The notes beneath the pieces were generated by a model. The model ran no database searches. It was given only the letters and a program-made list of their open reading frames with translations, and was not told where the DNA came from. Positions 1-8,828 of a DNA stretch of 64,000 bases are shown piece after piece. Position 1 is the stretch's first letter, and each line of letters starts with the position of its first letter. The stretch is from Selenomonadales bacterium. GTDB lineage: Bacteria > Bacillota > Negativicutes > Selenomonadales > Selenomonadaceae. The stretch is taken from contig CAAGHH010000001.1 in assembly GCA_900769615.1 (NCBI GenBank), positions 186,001 through 250,000 on the forward strand, in the 5' to 3' direction. The translations under genes and the position numbers were made by a program.

Positions 1-125
1 TTAAGTACCGGTACAGAATGGGCTGCCTGATGCATGAGATAAGCACCGATGCCGATTAATACTAGAATAATTACCGCTAAGATGACAGTGATTCTTTTTA
101 TCCAAGTACGCAAAAGAGAACACAT
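1..125 (-). CDS. Membrane protein, N-terminal fragment (runs off left edge)
   Basis: Minus-strand reading frame entering from the left edge. It gives about 40 residues: a short basic stretch (RTWIKR) and then a hydrophobic helix (VILAVIILVLIGIG), so a signal anchor or signal peptide of an exported or membrane protein. The ATG at 125 has AAGG directly against it, which is too close. A TTG at 113 with AGGA about 11 bases upstream is an equally good start. The product cannot be named from this fragment. Confidence 0.45.
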   Translation of the reverse strand, partial: MCSLLRTWIKRITVILAVIILVLIGIGAYLMHQAAHSVPVL

Positions 126-194
126 CCTTAATAAAAGTTTAAAAAATTTATCTTACCTAATATATAACAGGATAGGGATACTGTCAAATTGTAC

Positions 195-878
195 TTAGAT
201 AATCCGTCTGGCACCAGCATAATGTGCTACGCGATAGTCGCGGGAAAGCGAATCATAAGCAATGCCATAAGTTGTTGAAGCATGAATCATTTGTCCATTG
301 CCTACATAGATACCAACATGGGAAATGTTTATAAAATCGCCAGCAAAGAAAACTAAATCACCAGGCTGCAGCTCATGTTTGCTTATTTTAAAGCCGGTTT
401 CAGCTTGGATATCAGCGGTGCGGGGAAGATTAATGCCGCATTTAGCATAAACGTATTGAACAAAACCGGAGCAATCAAATCCACTTGGTGAGCTGCCACC
501 ATAGACATAAGGTACGCCCAGGTAGAGCTGGGCGGTAGCAATAATATTGTTGTTTGTTTGCAAATAAGAGGCTGGAGCAGTGGCCGGCATATTGCGCTTT
601 AAAAGTGCAAAATAGGAATTGGCCTCGATGAGCCCATCAGCAGCTAAATTGTTATCTTTTTGAAAAGCTATGACCGCAGCTTTAGTTGCTGGTCCAAAAT
701 CGCCATCAACCTGGACATCATAACCGTGATTAGCAAGCGCTTGTTGAATTTCTACTACGTCAGGACCAGTGTCTCCCAGGCGATAAGCTGCCGTTGCTGT
801 AAGTGTGGTGAAGGATAACGCAAATATTACTAAAAATGGAATTACCGTTAATTGTTTGTAGAAAAATTTTTTTAACAC
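195..878 (-). CDS. Secreted NlpC/P60 peptidoglycan hydrolase with peptidoglycan-binding domain
   Basis: Predicted exported cell-wall endopeptidase of 227 aa. Residues 1-30 form a signal peptide (KK, hydrophobic core, ATA before AY). Residues about 33-90 match a PG_binding_1 domain (DGDFGPATKAAVIAFQ). Residues about 110-225 are an NlpC/P60 domain with catalytic Cys136 in FDCSGF, His187 in SHVGIYVG and a third polar residue near His199. This family cleaves D-gamma-Glu-diaminopimelate bonds in stem peptides; substrate is inferred from family. The start is GTG at 878 with GGGAGG about 12 bases upstream. The next minus-strand gene starts 70 bases downstream but is cut by the window edge. Confidence 0.9.
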   Translation of the reverse strand: MLKKFFYKQLTVIPFLVIFALSFTTLTATAAYRLGDTGPDVVEIQQALANHGYDVQVDGDFGPATKAAVIAFQKDNNLAADGLIEANSYFALLKRNMPATAPASYLQTNNNIIATAQLYLGVPYVYGGSSPSGFDCSGFVQYVYAKCGINLPRTADIQAETGFKISKHELQPGDLVFFAGDFINISHVGIYVGNGQMIHASTTYGIAYDSLSRDYRVAHYAGARRII

Positions 879-968
879 AATAAGATGAAACCTCCCTAAG
901 TAATAAGCATCGCGCTAATTATAGCATGTTATCACCTGGAGGGTCAACCAGGTGCTAAGTTTAAGCGG

Positions 969-998
969 TTGATTATAGAGACTTTTTTGCGCTATACT
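969..998 (+). promoter_or_regulatory. Promoter upstream of map
   Basis: TTGATT at 969-974, 18 bases, TATACT at 993-998. It lies about 95 bases before the methionine aminopeptidase start and reads away from the divergent NlpC/P60 gene. Confidence 0.6.
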
Positions 999-1091
999 TG
1001 GCAAAAGTAAAATAATAGCGTTATAATATAAAATTGTATAAACAAGGGAGAAACGAAGGCCAAAAAATTGTTAAAGGAGATAATTCGTTTT

Positions 1092-1964
1092 ATGCAAAGA
1101 AATGATTTGTGCTGGTGTGGCAGCGGTAAGAAGTATAAAAAATGCCATGAAGATTTTGATGAACGTTTAAATGAAATGAAGTTTAATATATTTAAAGGAC
1201 AGGTGCGTCCGCCTAAAAAAATTATAAATAATGCGCATGATATTGAATGTATCAGAGCTGCTGGCGTAATAAATGATGGTGCGCTGGATTTAGCTGGCTC
1301 CATGGTAAAAGCTGGTATAAGTACGGCAGAAATTGATCAGGCAGTGCATGATTTTATCGTGTCAAAGGGTGGTTATCCATCATGCCTTAATTATGAAGGC
1401 TTTCCTAAGAGTGTTTGTATTTCCATTAATGAAGTTGTTTGTCATGGAATACCTTCGCCTAAGACAATTTTAAAAGAAGGCGATATTTTAAATATTGATA
1501 TAACAACTACGCTGAATGGCTATTACGCTGATGCTTCGCGGATGTTCACGGTAGGAAAAGTTTCTCCTGAGGCTGAACGCTTAGTACGGGTAACCAAGGA
1601 ATGTATGGAGCTTGGTATTGCCGCAGCTAAGCCGTGGCATTTTTTAGGTGATGTCAGTGCAGCTTGTGGGGATCATGCTCATGCTAATGGCTATAGCGTG
1701 GTAACTGATCTAGGCGGTCACGGTGTTGGCAAAGATTTTCATATGGATCCATTTGTACTGCATGAAGGCGAGCCGGATACAGGGATGCTTTTGGTTCCTG
1801 GTATGGTACTGACGGTTGAACCGATGATAAACGAGGGACGAAAGGCAGTTGTAGTGGACAAAAAAGATAATTGGACGGTCAGAACTCGCGATAAAAAATT
1901 GTCGGCACAATGGGAGAACACAATTCTTATTACGGAAACTGGGACGGAGGTGCTTTCTTCCTAA
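1092..1964 (+). CDS. map: Methionine aminopeptidase with N-terminal SEC-C zinc motif
   Basis: Removes the initiator Met from nascent proteins. The 290-aa protein opens with a SEC-C motif (CWCGSGKKYKKCH, residues 7-19), a small zinc site that also occurs at the SecA C-terminus. The catalytic pita-bread domain follows with all five metal ligands: Asp136, Asp147, His210, Glu243 and Glu275. I prefer ATG 1092, which has AAAGGAGA 11 bases upstream; a TTG at 1068 in frame would add eight residues. The stop abuts the ATG of the helicase gene, so the two are probably co-transcribed. SEC-C-tagged MetAPs are a known variant thought to aid ribosome or chaperone binding; that role is inferred here. Confidence 0.93.
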   Translation: MQRNDLCWCGSGKKYKKCHEDFDERLNEMKFNIFKGQVRPPKKIINNAHDIECIRAAGVINDGALDLAGSMVKAGISTAEIDQAVHDFIVSKGGYPSCLNYEGFPKSVCISINEVVCHGIPSPKTILKEGDILNIDITTTLNGYYADASRMFTVGKVSPEAERLVRVTKECMELGIAAAKPWHFLGDVSAACGDHAHANGYSVVTDLGGHGVGKDFHMDPFVLHEGEPDTGMLLVPGMVLTVEPMINEGRKAVVVDKKDNWTVRTRDKKLSAQWENTILITETGTEVLSS

Positions 1965-3278
1965 ATGACAGCATTTAAAGATTTAGGCATTTCGGCAAAT
2001 ATTTGTCAGACTTTGCAAAAAAAAGGCATAAAAGAAGCGACGCCGGTGCAAGAAGCGGCAATACCTTTGGTACGGGCTGGTAAAGACGTAATTGTTCAAG
2101 CGCAGACTGGTACCGGTAAAACATTGGCTTTTTTGCTGCCAATTTTAGAAAAAATCAAACCACAGGCAGAAATTGCGCAGGCCTTAGTAGTGACACCAAC
2201 GCGTGAGCTGGCGATTCAGATAGCTAAAGTAGCAGCTTTAGTTGGAGAAGCAGCAGGCATAAGTTCACTGGTTATTTACGGTGGACAGGATATTGAACGG
2301 CAGAAGCAAAAGCTCAGACGACATCCTCAGCTGATAATAGGTACGCCGGGAAGGCTTTTAGACCATCTTCGCCGGCAGACTATTGATTTATCAAAGGTAA
2401 ACAAGGTTGTGCTGGATGAAGCTGATGAAATGCTTAGGCTGGGATTTATCGAAGACGTGGAGGTGCTGCTGAAAGCTTCAGCAAATGATCGTCAATTAAT
2501 GCTTTTTTCGGCTACCATGCCTGATAGAGTAAAGGCTCTTGCCAGACGTTATATGAACGCTCCGGAAAATATTCAGATAAAAAGTGAACACGTAACGTTA
2601 GATTCGATAGAACAGGTAATCATTGATACGACTGAGGATACTAAAATAGATAAGCTCTGTGAATGTATAAACAGTGACAATCCTTATCTGGCAATGGTTT
2701 TTTGTCACACCAAGGAACGGGCGCATAAGGTAACTATGGCGCTGGCAGCTCGTGGGTATTTAGTTGATGAATTGCATGGCGATTTGTCACAAGTGCAAAG
2801 AGCTTTGGTGTTAAAAAGGTTCCGCAAAGCTGAATTGCAAATACTGTGTGCGACTGATATAGCGGCGCGTGGGCTTGATATTGAAGGCGTGACGCATGTT
2901 TTTAATTTTGATATACCACATGATGCTGAAAGCTACATTCATCGTATTGGACGCACCGGAAGAGCTGGTGAAGCTGGCAAGGCGATAACCTTTGTTAATG
3001 CACGGCAGTATGATCTCTTGCGACGAATTGAAACCGGTATAAAAAATCGTATTCGCAAGGCACATTCTGAGCGGCACAAGAAGCATAAAGAAAAACAAGC
3101 GAAGATTTTACAAGAAATCCGTCAAAAACGGGATGATAAGAAGAAAAAAGTCAAACCGTTGTCAAAATATGCTAATCGTAAGGGCGGAAACCATAAAGGA
3201 CGCAATGATCGCAGCCGGCGAGCAACGGCTAAGAATCGCTCAAATGCTAGTCACCGGTCAAAAATGGGACGACATTAA
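1965..3278 (+). CDS. DEAD-box ATP-dependent RNA helicase (CshA/DeaD-like)
   Basis: Unwinds RNA duplexes in ribosome assembly, mRNA decay or cold adaptation. The 437-aa protein shows the Q motif (Gln29), Walker A AQTGTGK (46-52), PTREL, DEAD at 151-154, SAT at 182-184, ARGLDIEGV and HRIGRTGR. The last 80 residues are very rich in Lys and Arg, the usual RNA-binding tail. ATG 1965 follows the map stop with no gap, and GGAGG at 1946-1950 serves as ribosome site. Which of several paralogues (cshA, cshB, rhlE-type) it corresponds to cannot be decided here. Confidence 0.93.
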   Translation: MTAFKDLGISANICQTLQKKGIKEATPVQEAAIPLVRAGKDVIVQAQTGTGKTLAFLLPILEKIKPQAEIAQALVVTPTRELAIQIAKVAALVGEAAGISSLVIYGGQDIERQKQKLRRHPQLIIGTPGRLLDHLRRQTIDLSKVNKVVLDEADEMLRLGFIEDVEVLLKASANDRQLMLFSATMPDRVKALARRYMNAPENIQIKSEHVTLDSIEQVIIDTTEDTKIDKLCECINSDNPYLAMVFCHTKERAHKVTMALAARGYLVDELHGDLSQVQRALVLKRFRKAELQILCATDIAARGLDIEGVTHVFNFDIPHDAESYIHRIGRTGRAGEAGKAITFVNARQYDLLRRIETGIKNRIRKAHSERHKKHKEKQAKILQEIRQKRDDKKKKVKPLSKYANRKGGNHKGRNDRSRRATAKNRSNASHRSKMGRH

Positions 3279-3283
3279 TAATG

Positions 3284-3325
3284 ATGAGGTAATAAATTTG
3301 ACTATTTTATTACCTCATTTTTTAT
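3284..3325 (+). terminator. Intrinsic terminator after the DEAD-box helicase gene
   Basis: Arms ATGAGGTAATAAA (3284-3296) and TTTTATTACCTCAT (3305-3318) form a long stem followed by a run of T. Confidence 0.85.
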
Positions 3326-3406
3326 TATTGATTTGCTTTTTAGCAGGAATAAGCTCAAACGGGTCGAATTAAGCAGTATGAGTAAAATACAAAGGGGGAA
3401 GTTTTC

Positions 3407-4693
3407 ATGATCGGTATCAAAAATGTTATTGCTATTGTTTGCGGCGGTGGTCCGGCGCCTGGTATCAACAGTGTAATATCGGGGATAGTGAATGAGGCAA
3501 CTTGTCATGGCTGGGATGTACTAGGTATTTATGATGGTTTTTCCAGATTGGCTCGTGGTGAGAAGAATTATGTTCGCTTAGAACCGACTGATATAAGCCG
3601 TATTCATTTAACGGGCGGCTGTATTTTAAAGATGTCACGCTTTAATCCCACCAAAAAAGAATCTGATTTGCGGACAGTAGTTGAAACCTTGACGGAACTC
3701 GGAGTAACGCATTTAGTGACTATTGGCGGTGATGATACGGCATATAGTTCGGCAGCAGTATCAGAGTTTGCCCGCAAGGTGGGACGGACGATTAATGTTG
3801 TTCACGTACCTAAGACTATTGATAATGATTTACCGCTTCCCGAAGGAGTACCGACTTTTGGCTTTGAAACGGCCAGAGCTTTTGCTACTACTGAGATAGA
3901 AAATTTAATGGAAGATGCTAGAACTACTAACAATCGCTGGTATTTTACCATCGCTATGGGACGTACCGCTGGTCATTTGGCCTTGGGGATGGGACGTAGT
4001 GCCGGTGCTGCGCTGACGGTTATTCCAGAAGAATTTCCCGAGGATAAAATTCCGTTGCAGCAGATAGTTGATATTATTACGGGATCGATTGTTAAAAGGT
4101 ATCTTACTGGACGCAATTATGGTGTAGCTGTTATTGCTGAAGGTGTTATCGAAAAGATTGCTCCGGAAGATTTTAAGAAACTCGGTACAGTAGTAACTGA
4201 TGAACACGGTCATATTCGTTACAGCGAGCTTGATTTTGGTGAGATTTTAAAGCAGGCAGTTTTAGCGGAAGTCAAAAAGCTGAATATCAAGATATCGGTA
4301 ATTGATAAAGAAATTGGTTATGAGCTTCGCTGCACAGCCCCGATTGCTTATGATATTGATTATGCCCGATCACTAGGGTATTCGGCTGTCAAATTCCTGA
4401 TGAGCGGGGATAGCGGCGCCTTAATTACTATTCAGGATAACAATGCAGTTCCGATGCGTTTCGAGGATATAAAGGATCCTGCTACAGGAAAAACTAAAGT
4501 AAGAAAAGTAAATATAGGTTCAATTCAATACCGGATAGCTCGGGGACTTATGATGCGTTTAGAAAAAGAAGATTTAGATGATCCAGGTCTTGCCAATGCT
4601 TATCGGATGGAACCGGCTGAATTTAAAGAGCGCTATGCATATCTCTTTTCGCCGGCAGCAATAGAAAAAGAAGCTGAAGTTAAAGCCAAATAA
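3407..4693 (+). CDS. pfp: Pyrophosphate-dependent 6-phosphofructokinase (group II PFK)
   Basis: Phosphorylates fructose 6-phosphate, probably using PPi rather than ATP, in glycolysis. In the 428-aa protein the nucleotide loop is CGGGPAPGIN (12-21) and the two donor-specific sites read GGDDT (107-111) and PKTIDND (135-141). Asp as the second acid of GGDD together with Lys in PKTIDND marks PPi-dependent enzymes; ATP-PFKs carry GGDGS and GTIDND. The TIDND catalytic Asp and MGRTAGHLA substrate motif are present. The gene stands alone between two terminators. PPi use is a family inference and would make this step reversible. Confidence 0.9.
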   Translation: MIGIKNVIAIVCGGGPAPGINSVISGIVNEATCHGWDVLGIYDGFSRLARGEKNYVRLEPTDISRIHLTGGCILKMSRFNPTKKESDLRTVVETLTELGVTHLVTIGGDDTAYSSAAVSEFARKVGRTINVVHVPKTIDNDLPLPEGVPTFGFETARAFATTEIENLMEDARTTNNRWYFTIAMGRTAGHLALGMGRSAGAALTVIPEEFPEDKIPLQQIVDIITGSIVKRYLTGRNYGVAVIAEGVIEKIAPEDFKKLGTVVTDEHGHIRYSELDFGEILKQAVLAEVKKLNIKISVIDKEIGYELRCTAPIAYDIDYARSLGYSAVKFLMSGDSGALITIQDNNAVPMRFEDIKDPATGKTKVRKVNIGSIQYRIARGLMMRLEKEDLDDPGLANAYRMEPAEFKERYAYLFSPAAIEKEAEVKAK

Positions 4694-4712
4694 AAATTAG
4701 CAACAAATTTAT

Positions 4713-4749
4713 AACCTTGCCCTTTCTAGGGCAAGGTTAAAATTTTTTG
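4713..4749 (+). terminator. Intrinsic terminator after pfp
   Basis: AACCTTGCCC and GGGCAAGGTT form a 10-bp stem around a short loop, followed by AATTTTTT. Confidence 0.9.
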
Positions 4750-4770
4750 TAAAAAATTTTAAAACAGGGG

Positions 4771-4799
4771 TTGACGAATGTAAGTCCATGCTCTATAAT
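4771..4799 (+). promoter_or_regulatory. Promoter of the tRNA cluster
   Basis: TTGACG at 4771-4776, 17-base spacer, TATAAT at 4794-4799; near consensus, 60 bases before the first tRNA, as expected for a strongly expressed stable-RNA operon. Confidence 0.85.
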
Positions 4800-4858
4800 A
4801 ATTTCTTGTCAGCCGGTAATGTGTTGGAATAAAGCAAAACATTACTGCGATACAAAAT

Positions 4859-4934
<76 letters not shown>

Positions 4935-4983
4935 ATTTTATATTTTTCTTCTCGATTAATATTGCAATAGTAATATTTAAAAT

Positions 4984-5059
<76 letters not shown>

Positions 5060-5070
5060 ATGTTTGAGAT

Positions 5071-5146
5071 GCTGATATAGCTCAGTCGGTAGAGCGTATC
5101 CTTGGTAAGGATAAGGTCACCAGTTCAATCCTGGTTATCAGCTCCA
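5071..5146 (+). tRNA. tRNA-Thr (GGT)
   Basis: A 76-nt cloverleaf with seven-base loop TTGGTAA giving anticodon GGT, which reads ACC/ACT. Acceptor stem GCTGATA pairs with TATCAGC; CCA is encoded. Confidence 0.93.
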
Positions 5147-5152
5147 TATAAA

Positions 5153-5229
5153 GGCGGCATAGCTCAGTTGGCTAGAGCATGCGGTTCATACCCGCAGTGT
5201 CCGGAGTTCAAATCTCTGTGCCGCCACCA
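5153..5229 (+). tRNA. tRNA-Met (CAT), elongator type
   Basis: A 77-nt cloverleaf; acceptor GGCGGCA pairs with TGCCGCC, anticodon loop TTCATAC gives CAT. The acceptor is fully paired at position 1, so it is not an initiator. A TilS-modified tRNA-Ile2 also has a CAT anticodon gene and cannot be excluded by eye. Confidence 0.88.
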
Positions 5230-5243
5230 TTTTTAGTTAGATG

Positions 5244-5270
5244 AACCCCTGATGAAAAGGGGTTTTATTT
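5244..5270 (+). terminator. Terminator of the tRNA operon
   Basis: AACCCCT and AGGGGTT arms around GATGAAA, followed by TTATTT. Confidence 0.8.
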
Positions 5271-5317
5271 ATGTATACAGTCAGTAATAAAATTTTCACA
5301 TTGTCAAGGCTTTTTTA

Positions 5318-5346
5318 TTGACAGGCTGGCATAAGTGTGCTAAATT
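5318..5346 (+). promoter_or_regulatory. Promoter of rpmG-secE-nusG-ribosomal protein operon
   Basis: TTGACA at 5318-5323, 17 bases, TAAATT at 5341-5346, about 58 bases before rpmG. Confidence 0.65.
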
Positions 5347-5404
5347 GTATTAGTGACATTGTGAGATGGTCATAGTTTCTGAGCGTAAGGGGTGTAAATA
5401 AGAG

Positions 5405-5554
5405 ATGCGCAACAATATCACGTTGGAGTGCACGGAGTGCCATAGCCGCAACTACCGCACCAACAAGAACAAGAAGAACAACCCGGATCGTCTGGAGTTC
5501 AATAAGTATTGCAAATTCTGCAAGAAGCACACGCTGCACAAAGAGACGAAATAA
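5405..5554 (+). CDS. rpmG: 50S ribosomal protein L33
   Basis: A 49-aa large-subunit protein: short, basic, with two CxxC pairs (CTEC at residues 9-12, CKFC near 36-39) that bind zinc in the C+ form of L33. It is followed 30 bases on by secE and then nusG, the canonical rpmG-secE-nusG order. Its codons look richer in G and C than those of its neighbours, as is common for highly expressed genes. Confidence 0.93.
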   Translation: MRNNITLECTECHSRNYRTNKNKKNNPDRLEFNKYCKFCKKHTLHKETK

Positions 5555-5584
5555 TCGCTTTAGCGGGTTGAACGGAGATGTGAA

Positions 5585-5764
5585 GTGACTGTGAAGAAGT
5601 TCATAGACGAAGTAATCGCCGAGATGAAAAAAGTTTCGTGGGCCACAAAAAAAGAGGTTGTCAACTATACTGTAGTTGTCGGCATCGCGGTCGCGATTGT
5701 TTGCGCCTTGATTTGGTTCTGCGATACGGTCTTTGCAAGATTGTTCCACATCATTTTAAGGTAA
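5585..5764 (+). CDS. secE: Preprotein translocase subunit SecE
   Basis: Essential membrane subunit of the SecYEG channel. The 59-aa protein has the single-helix Gram-positive-type architecture: an amphipathic start (KKFIDEVIAEMKKVSWATKKEV) with the conserved VSWATKKEV element, then one hydrophobic helix (VVVGIAVAIVCALIW). The start is GTG 5585 with GGAG at 5573-5576. It lies 15 bases before nusG. Confidence 0.94.
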   Translation: MTVKKFIDEVIAEMKKVSWATKKEVVNYTVVVGIAVAIVCALIWFCDTVFARLFHIILR

Positions 5765-5779
5765 GCAGGGTGATAAAGC

Positions 5780-6331
5780 ATGGCAGACAAAGACGAAATG
5801 GACTTGCGTCAGGATAATCCTGGCAGAGCTTGGTATGTTATTCATACTTATTCTGGTTATGAGAATAAGGTCAAGGCCAATCTTGAACGCTTGATACATA
5901 CGGCTAATATGGAAAATATGATTTTTAATGTCGTAGTTCCCATAGAGGATGAAGTTGAAGTCAAGGACGGCAAGAAAAAAGTCGTTCCGCGTAAGGTCTT
6001 TCCAGGTTATGTACTTGTGGACATGGTCGTTGATGAGCATTCCTGGTACGTTGTGCGCAACACCACTGGGGTAACGGGGTTTGTCGGTTCTGAGAAACAT
6101 CCTATACCACTTACTGATGCTGAAGCAAAACGTATCTTGAAATCCACAGGCGAGGAAGAGCTTAAACCTGAACTGGATATAGCAGTCGGGGATGTGGTTC
6201 GCATTAACTCAGGTGTTTTTGAAAATTATACTGGATCGATTGTTGAAATCGATCAGGAAAAGGGCCGCTTGAAGGTCATGGTTGAAGGAACACCGATTGA
6301 GCTTGGCTTCGATCAGGTCGAAACGCTTTAA
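5780..6331 (+). CDS. nusG: Transcription termination/antitermination factor NusG
   Basis: Binds the RNA polymerase clamp to modulate elongation, pausing and coupling to the ribosome. The 183-aa protein has an NGN domain (WYVIHTYSGYENKVKANLE from residue 17; FPGYVLV near 73) and a C-terminal KOW domain (VGDVVRINSG, then GSIVEID). It sits between secE and rplK as usual. Confidence 0.96.
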   Translation: MADKDEMDLRQDNPGRAWYVIHTYSGYENKVKANLERLIHTANMENMIFNVVVPIEDEVEVKDGKKKVVPRKVFPGYVLVDMVVDEHSWYVVRNTTGVTGFVGSEKHPIPLTDAEAKRILKSTGEEELKPELDIAVGDVVRINSGVFENYTGSIVEIDQEKGRLKVMVEGTPIELGFDQVETL

Positions 6332-6371
6332 TCGAAGCCACTGAAATTCATTTTTGGGAGGTGTAAACAAA

Positions 6372-6797
6372 ATGGCAAAGAAAGTTACTAAAGTTGTAAA
6401 GCTGCAGGTTGTTGCTGGTAAAGCTAATCCGGCTCCTCCAGTAGGTCCGGCACTTGGTCAGGCTGGCGTTAACATCATGGGCTTCTGTAAGGAATTCAAC
6501 GAGAGAACTAAAGCTCAGGCTGGTCTTATTATTCCAGTTGAGATTACAGTTTTTGAGGATAGATCCTTCACTTTCATCACGAAGACTCCGCCAGCTGCTG
6601 TTCTTTTAAAGAAAGCTGCTAAGCTTGAGAAGGCTTCGGGTGAACCGAACAAGAACAAGGTTGCTAAATTGCCGCGTGCTGAGGCTATGAAGATTGCTGA
6701 GAGCAAGATGAAAGACCTCAACGCTGCTGACATCGAAGCTGCTACTCGCATGATCGAGGGTACAGCTCGTAGCATGGGTATCGAAATCGTTGACTAA
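6372..6797 (+). CDS. rplK: 50S ribosomal protein L11
   Basis: Component of the GTPase-associated centre and needed for Rel activation. The 141-aa product shows the typical N-terminal Pro-rich stretch (NPAPPVGPALGQAGVNIMGF) and C-terminal 23S-binding domain (MKDLNA, EGTARSMGI). ATG 6372 is preceded by GGGAGGTG; an in-frame upstream extension to 6354 reads through the ribosome site and is not real. Confidence 0.96.
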   Translation: MAKKVTKVVKLQVVAGKANPAPPVGPALGQAGVNIMGFCKEFNERTKAQAGLIIPVEITVFEDRSFTFITKTPPAAVLLKKAAKLEKASGEPNKNKVAKLPRAEAMKIAESKMKDLNAADIEAATRMIEGTARSMGIEIVD

Positions 6798-6860
6798 TAG
6801 TTGATGATTTCATCCCGTGGGAGGAAAATACCGTTATTACCACGAGAGGAGAAACTTACA

Positions 6861-7544
6861 ATGGCTAAAGCTGGTAAGAAATATCAGGACGCTTGCAAGC
6901 TCGTAGAGGCTGGCAAGGTCTATACGGCTGCTGAAGCTATGGAGCTCGTTAAGAAAACGGCTACGAAGAAATTCGATGAAACTATCGAACTTCATGTACG
7001 TCTTGGCGTTGATCCGAAATATGCTGATCAGCAGGTTCGTGGCGCGATGGTTCTGCCGCATGGCACTGGTAAATCCAAACGCGTCCTCGTCTTTGCAAAA
7101 GGCGAAAAAGTTAAGGAAGCCGAAGCTGCAGGTGCAGATTTTGTTGGCTCCGATGAAGTTGTCCAGAAGATTCAGGGCGGCTGGCTCGACTTTGATGTCG
7201 CTGTAGCTACTCCGGATATGATGGGTACTGTAGGTCGTCTTGGTAAGGTCCTTGGTCCTCGCGGACTCATGCCGAACCCGAAACTGGGCACGGTTACGAT
7301 GGATCTCACGAAGGCTATCTCCGAGATTAAAGCAGGTAAAGTCGAGTACCGTACTGATAAAGCTGGTAATGTACATTGCCCGATCGGTAAGGCATCTTTC
7401 GACGCTGAGAAGCTTCAGCAGAACTTCCAGGCCCTGATTGATACACTGAACCGTGTAAGACCGGCTGCTGCTAAAGGTCAGTACATGCGCTCCGTTACGG
7501 TTAGCGCTACTATGGGCCCTGGCATTCCGGTTAAGATTGGCTAA
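6861..7544 (+). CDS. rplA: 50S ribosomal protein L1
   Basis: Two-domain L1-stalk protein of 227 aa that also represses its own operon in many bacteria by binding an mRNA mimic. Typical motifs: VDPKYADQQVRG, GLMPNPKLGTVT, and the C-terminal VTVSATMGPG. ATG 6861 has GAGGAG upstream (6846-6851). Spacing to rplK is 63 bases. Confidence 0.96.
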   Translation: MAKAGKKYQDACKLVEAGKVYTAAEAMELVKKTATKKFDETIELHVRLGVDPKYADQQVRGAMVLPHGTGKSKRVLVFAKGEKVKEAEAAGADFVGSDEVVQKIQGGWLDFDVAVATPDMMGTVGRLGKVLGPRGLMPNPKLGTVTMDLTKAISEIKAGKVEYRTDKAGNVHCPIGKASFDAEKLQQNFQALIDTLNRVRPAAAKGQYMRSVTVSATMGPGIPVKIG

Positions 7545-7551
7545 GTCAATA

Positions 7552-7715
7552 GGTTCAGAGAGGCTCCGGTCTCATTAACTGTATAACGATGGCTGTAGAC
7601 AGCAGGTTTGATTTTATCATCTAACGACAATAGTCGCCTGCCGAGGCCGGAGCAGACTGAATTTGAAAATTCAACCTCCGGCAGCGCAGCCGGAGGTTTT
7701 TTTACAGGCTTTAAA
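7552..7715 (+). promoter_or_regulatory. Ribosomal protein L10 leader (autoregulatory RNA) with terminator
   Basis: The 200-base gap between rplA and rplJ holds a structured leader. GGCTCCGGTC near 7561 can pair with GAGGCCGGAGC near 7643, enclosing several helices, and it ends in a strong terminator hairpin (AACCTCCGGC 7673-7682, GCCGGAGGTT 7690-7699, then T7). Position and architecture match the L10 leader found before rplJ in Firmicutes, where the L10(L12)4 complex binds to shut off its own operon. The terminator suggests attenuation. Confidence 0.85.
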
Positions 7716-7744
7716 ATTAATCGTGAACAGGAGGTGAAAATTTA

Positions 7745-8293
7745 ATGTCGAATGAAGCAATTTTAACGAAGAAACAGGCTATCGTTGCTGAACTTAAGGA
7801 TCAGCTGACGAGCGCTAAAGGCGTAGTGCTGACAGGTTACAAAGGCCTGACAGTTGCTCAGGATACTGAACTTCGCCGTGAACTTCGTGAAGCAGGCGTT
7901 TCTTATCATGTTGTTAAAAACACGATGCTTCGCCTAGCTGCTAAAGAAGCAGGTATTGAGGGCTTTGATGAGCATCTCGAAGGAACTACAGCTTTTGCTT
8001 TCTCCGCAGAAGATGCAGTTGCACCGGCTAAAGTTATTTGCGAATTCATCAAGAAGAACAAACTTGACGAAAATGAGGTATTGGCGGTTAAAGTCGGTAC
8101 GGTTGAGGGCAAAGTTATTGACGCTAATGAGGTCAAGGCTCTGGCTGCTCTGCCATCTCGCGAAGAACTCATTGCCAAAGCTCTGGGCAGCATGAACGCT
8201 CCTATTTCCAATACGGTCAACGTTCTGCAGGGTATCATCCGCAATGCTGTTTATGTGCTTGAGGCTGTTCGCGCTCAGAAAGAATCCGCTTAA
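7745..8293 (+). CDS. rplJ: 50S ribosomal protein L10
   Basis: Stalk base protein that anchors L7/L12 dimers. The 182-aa product has the conserved KGLTVAQDTELRRELREAGV and VVKNTMLRLA motifs and an Ala-rich helical C-terminus for L12 binding. AGGAGGTG lies 7 bases before ATG 7745. Preceded by its leader, followed 64 bases on by rplL. Confidence 0.96.
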   Translation: MSNEAILTKKQAIVAELKDQLTSAKGVVLTGYKGLTVAQDTELRRELREAGVSYHVVKNTMLRLAAKEAGIEGFDEHLEGTTAFAFSAEDAVAPAKVICEFIKKNKLDENEVLAVKVGTVEGKVIDANEVKALAALPSREELIAKALGSMNAPISNTVNVLQGIIRNAVYVLEAVRAQKESA

Positions 8294-8357
8294 TAAAGCG
8301 TTTTTCTAAAAAAATGAAATTAATAAGAGAATAAGAAAATTTTGGAGGTATATTCAA

Positions 8358-8726
<369 letters not shown>

Positions 8727-8748
8727 TTTTAAGTTTACTGATATTAAG

Positions 8749-8776
8749 AACCACTCCTTAGGGAGTGGTTTTTTCT
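8749..8776 (+). terminator. Terminator after rplL
   Basis: ACCACTCC and GGAGTGGT with loop TTAG, followed by TTTTTCT. It separates rplJL from rpoBC. Confidence 0.88.
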
Positions 8777-8793
8777 ATGTCAACTAAAAATAC

Positions 8794-8822
8794 TTGACAT
8801 GTTAGCCATAAGGTGCTAATAT
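8794..8822 (+). promoter_or_regulatory. Promoter of rpoB-rpoC
   Basis: Near-perfect sigma-A site: TTGACA 8794-8799, 17 bases, TAATAT 8817-8822. RNA polymerase genes therefore have their own start, about 180 bases upstream of rpoB. Confidence 0.88.
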
Positions 8823-8828
8823 ATTAAA

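Noticed and set aside
933..954. CACCTGG/CCAGGTG inverted repeat between the NlpC/P60 gene and map
   Set aside because: No T run on either side, so not a terminator; one isolated 7-bp dyad is too weak to call an operator.
1068..1091. TTG 1068 as start of methionine aminopeptidase
   Set aside because: The longer form would translate through the AAAGGAGA that serves ATG 1092; the SEC-C motif normally begins right at the N-terminus.
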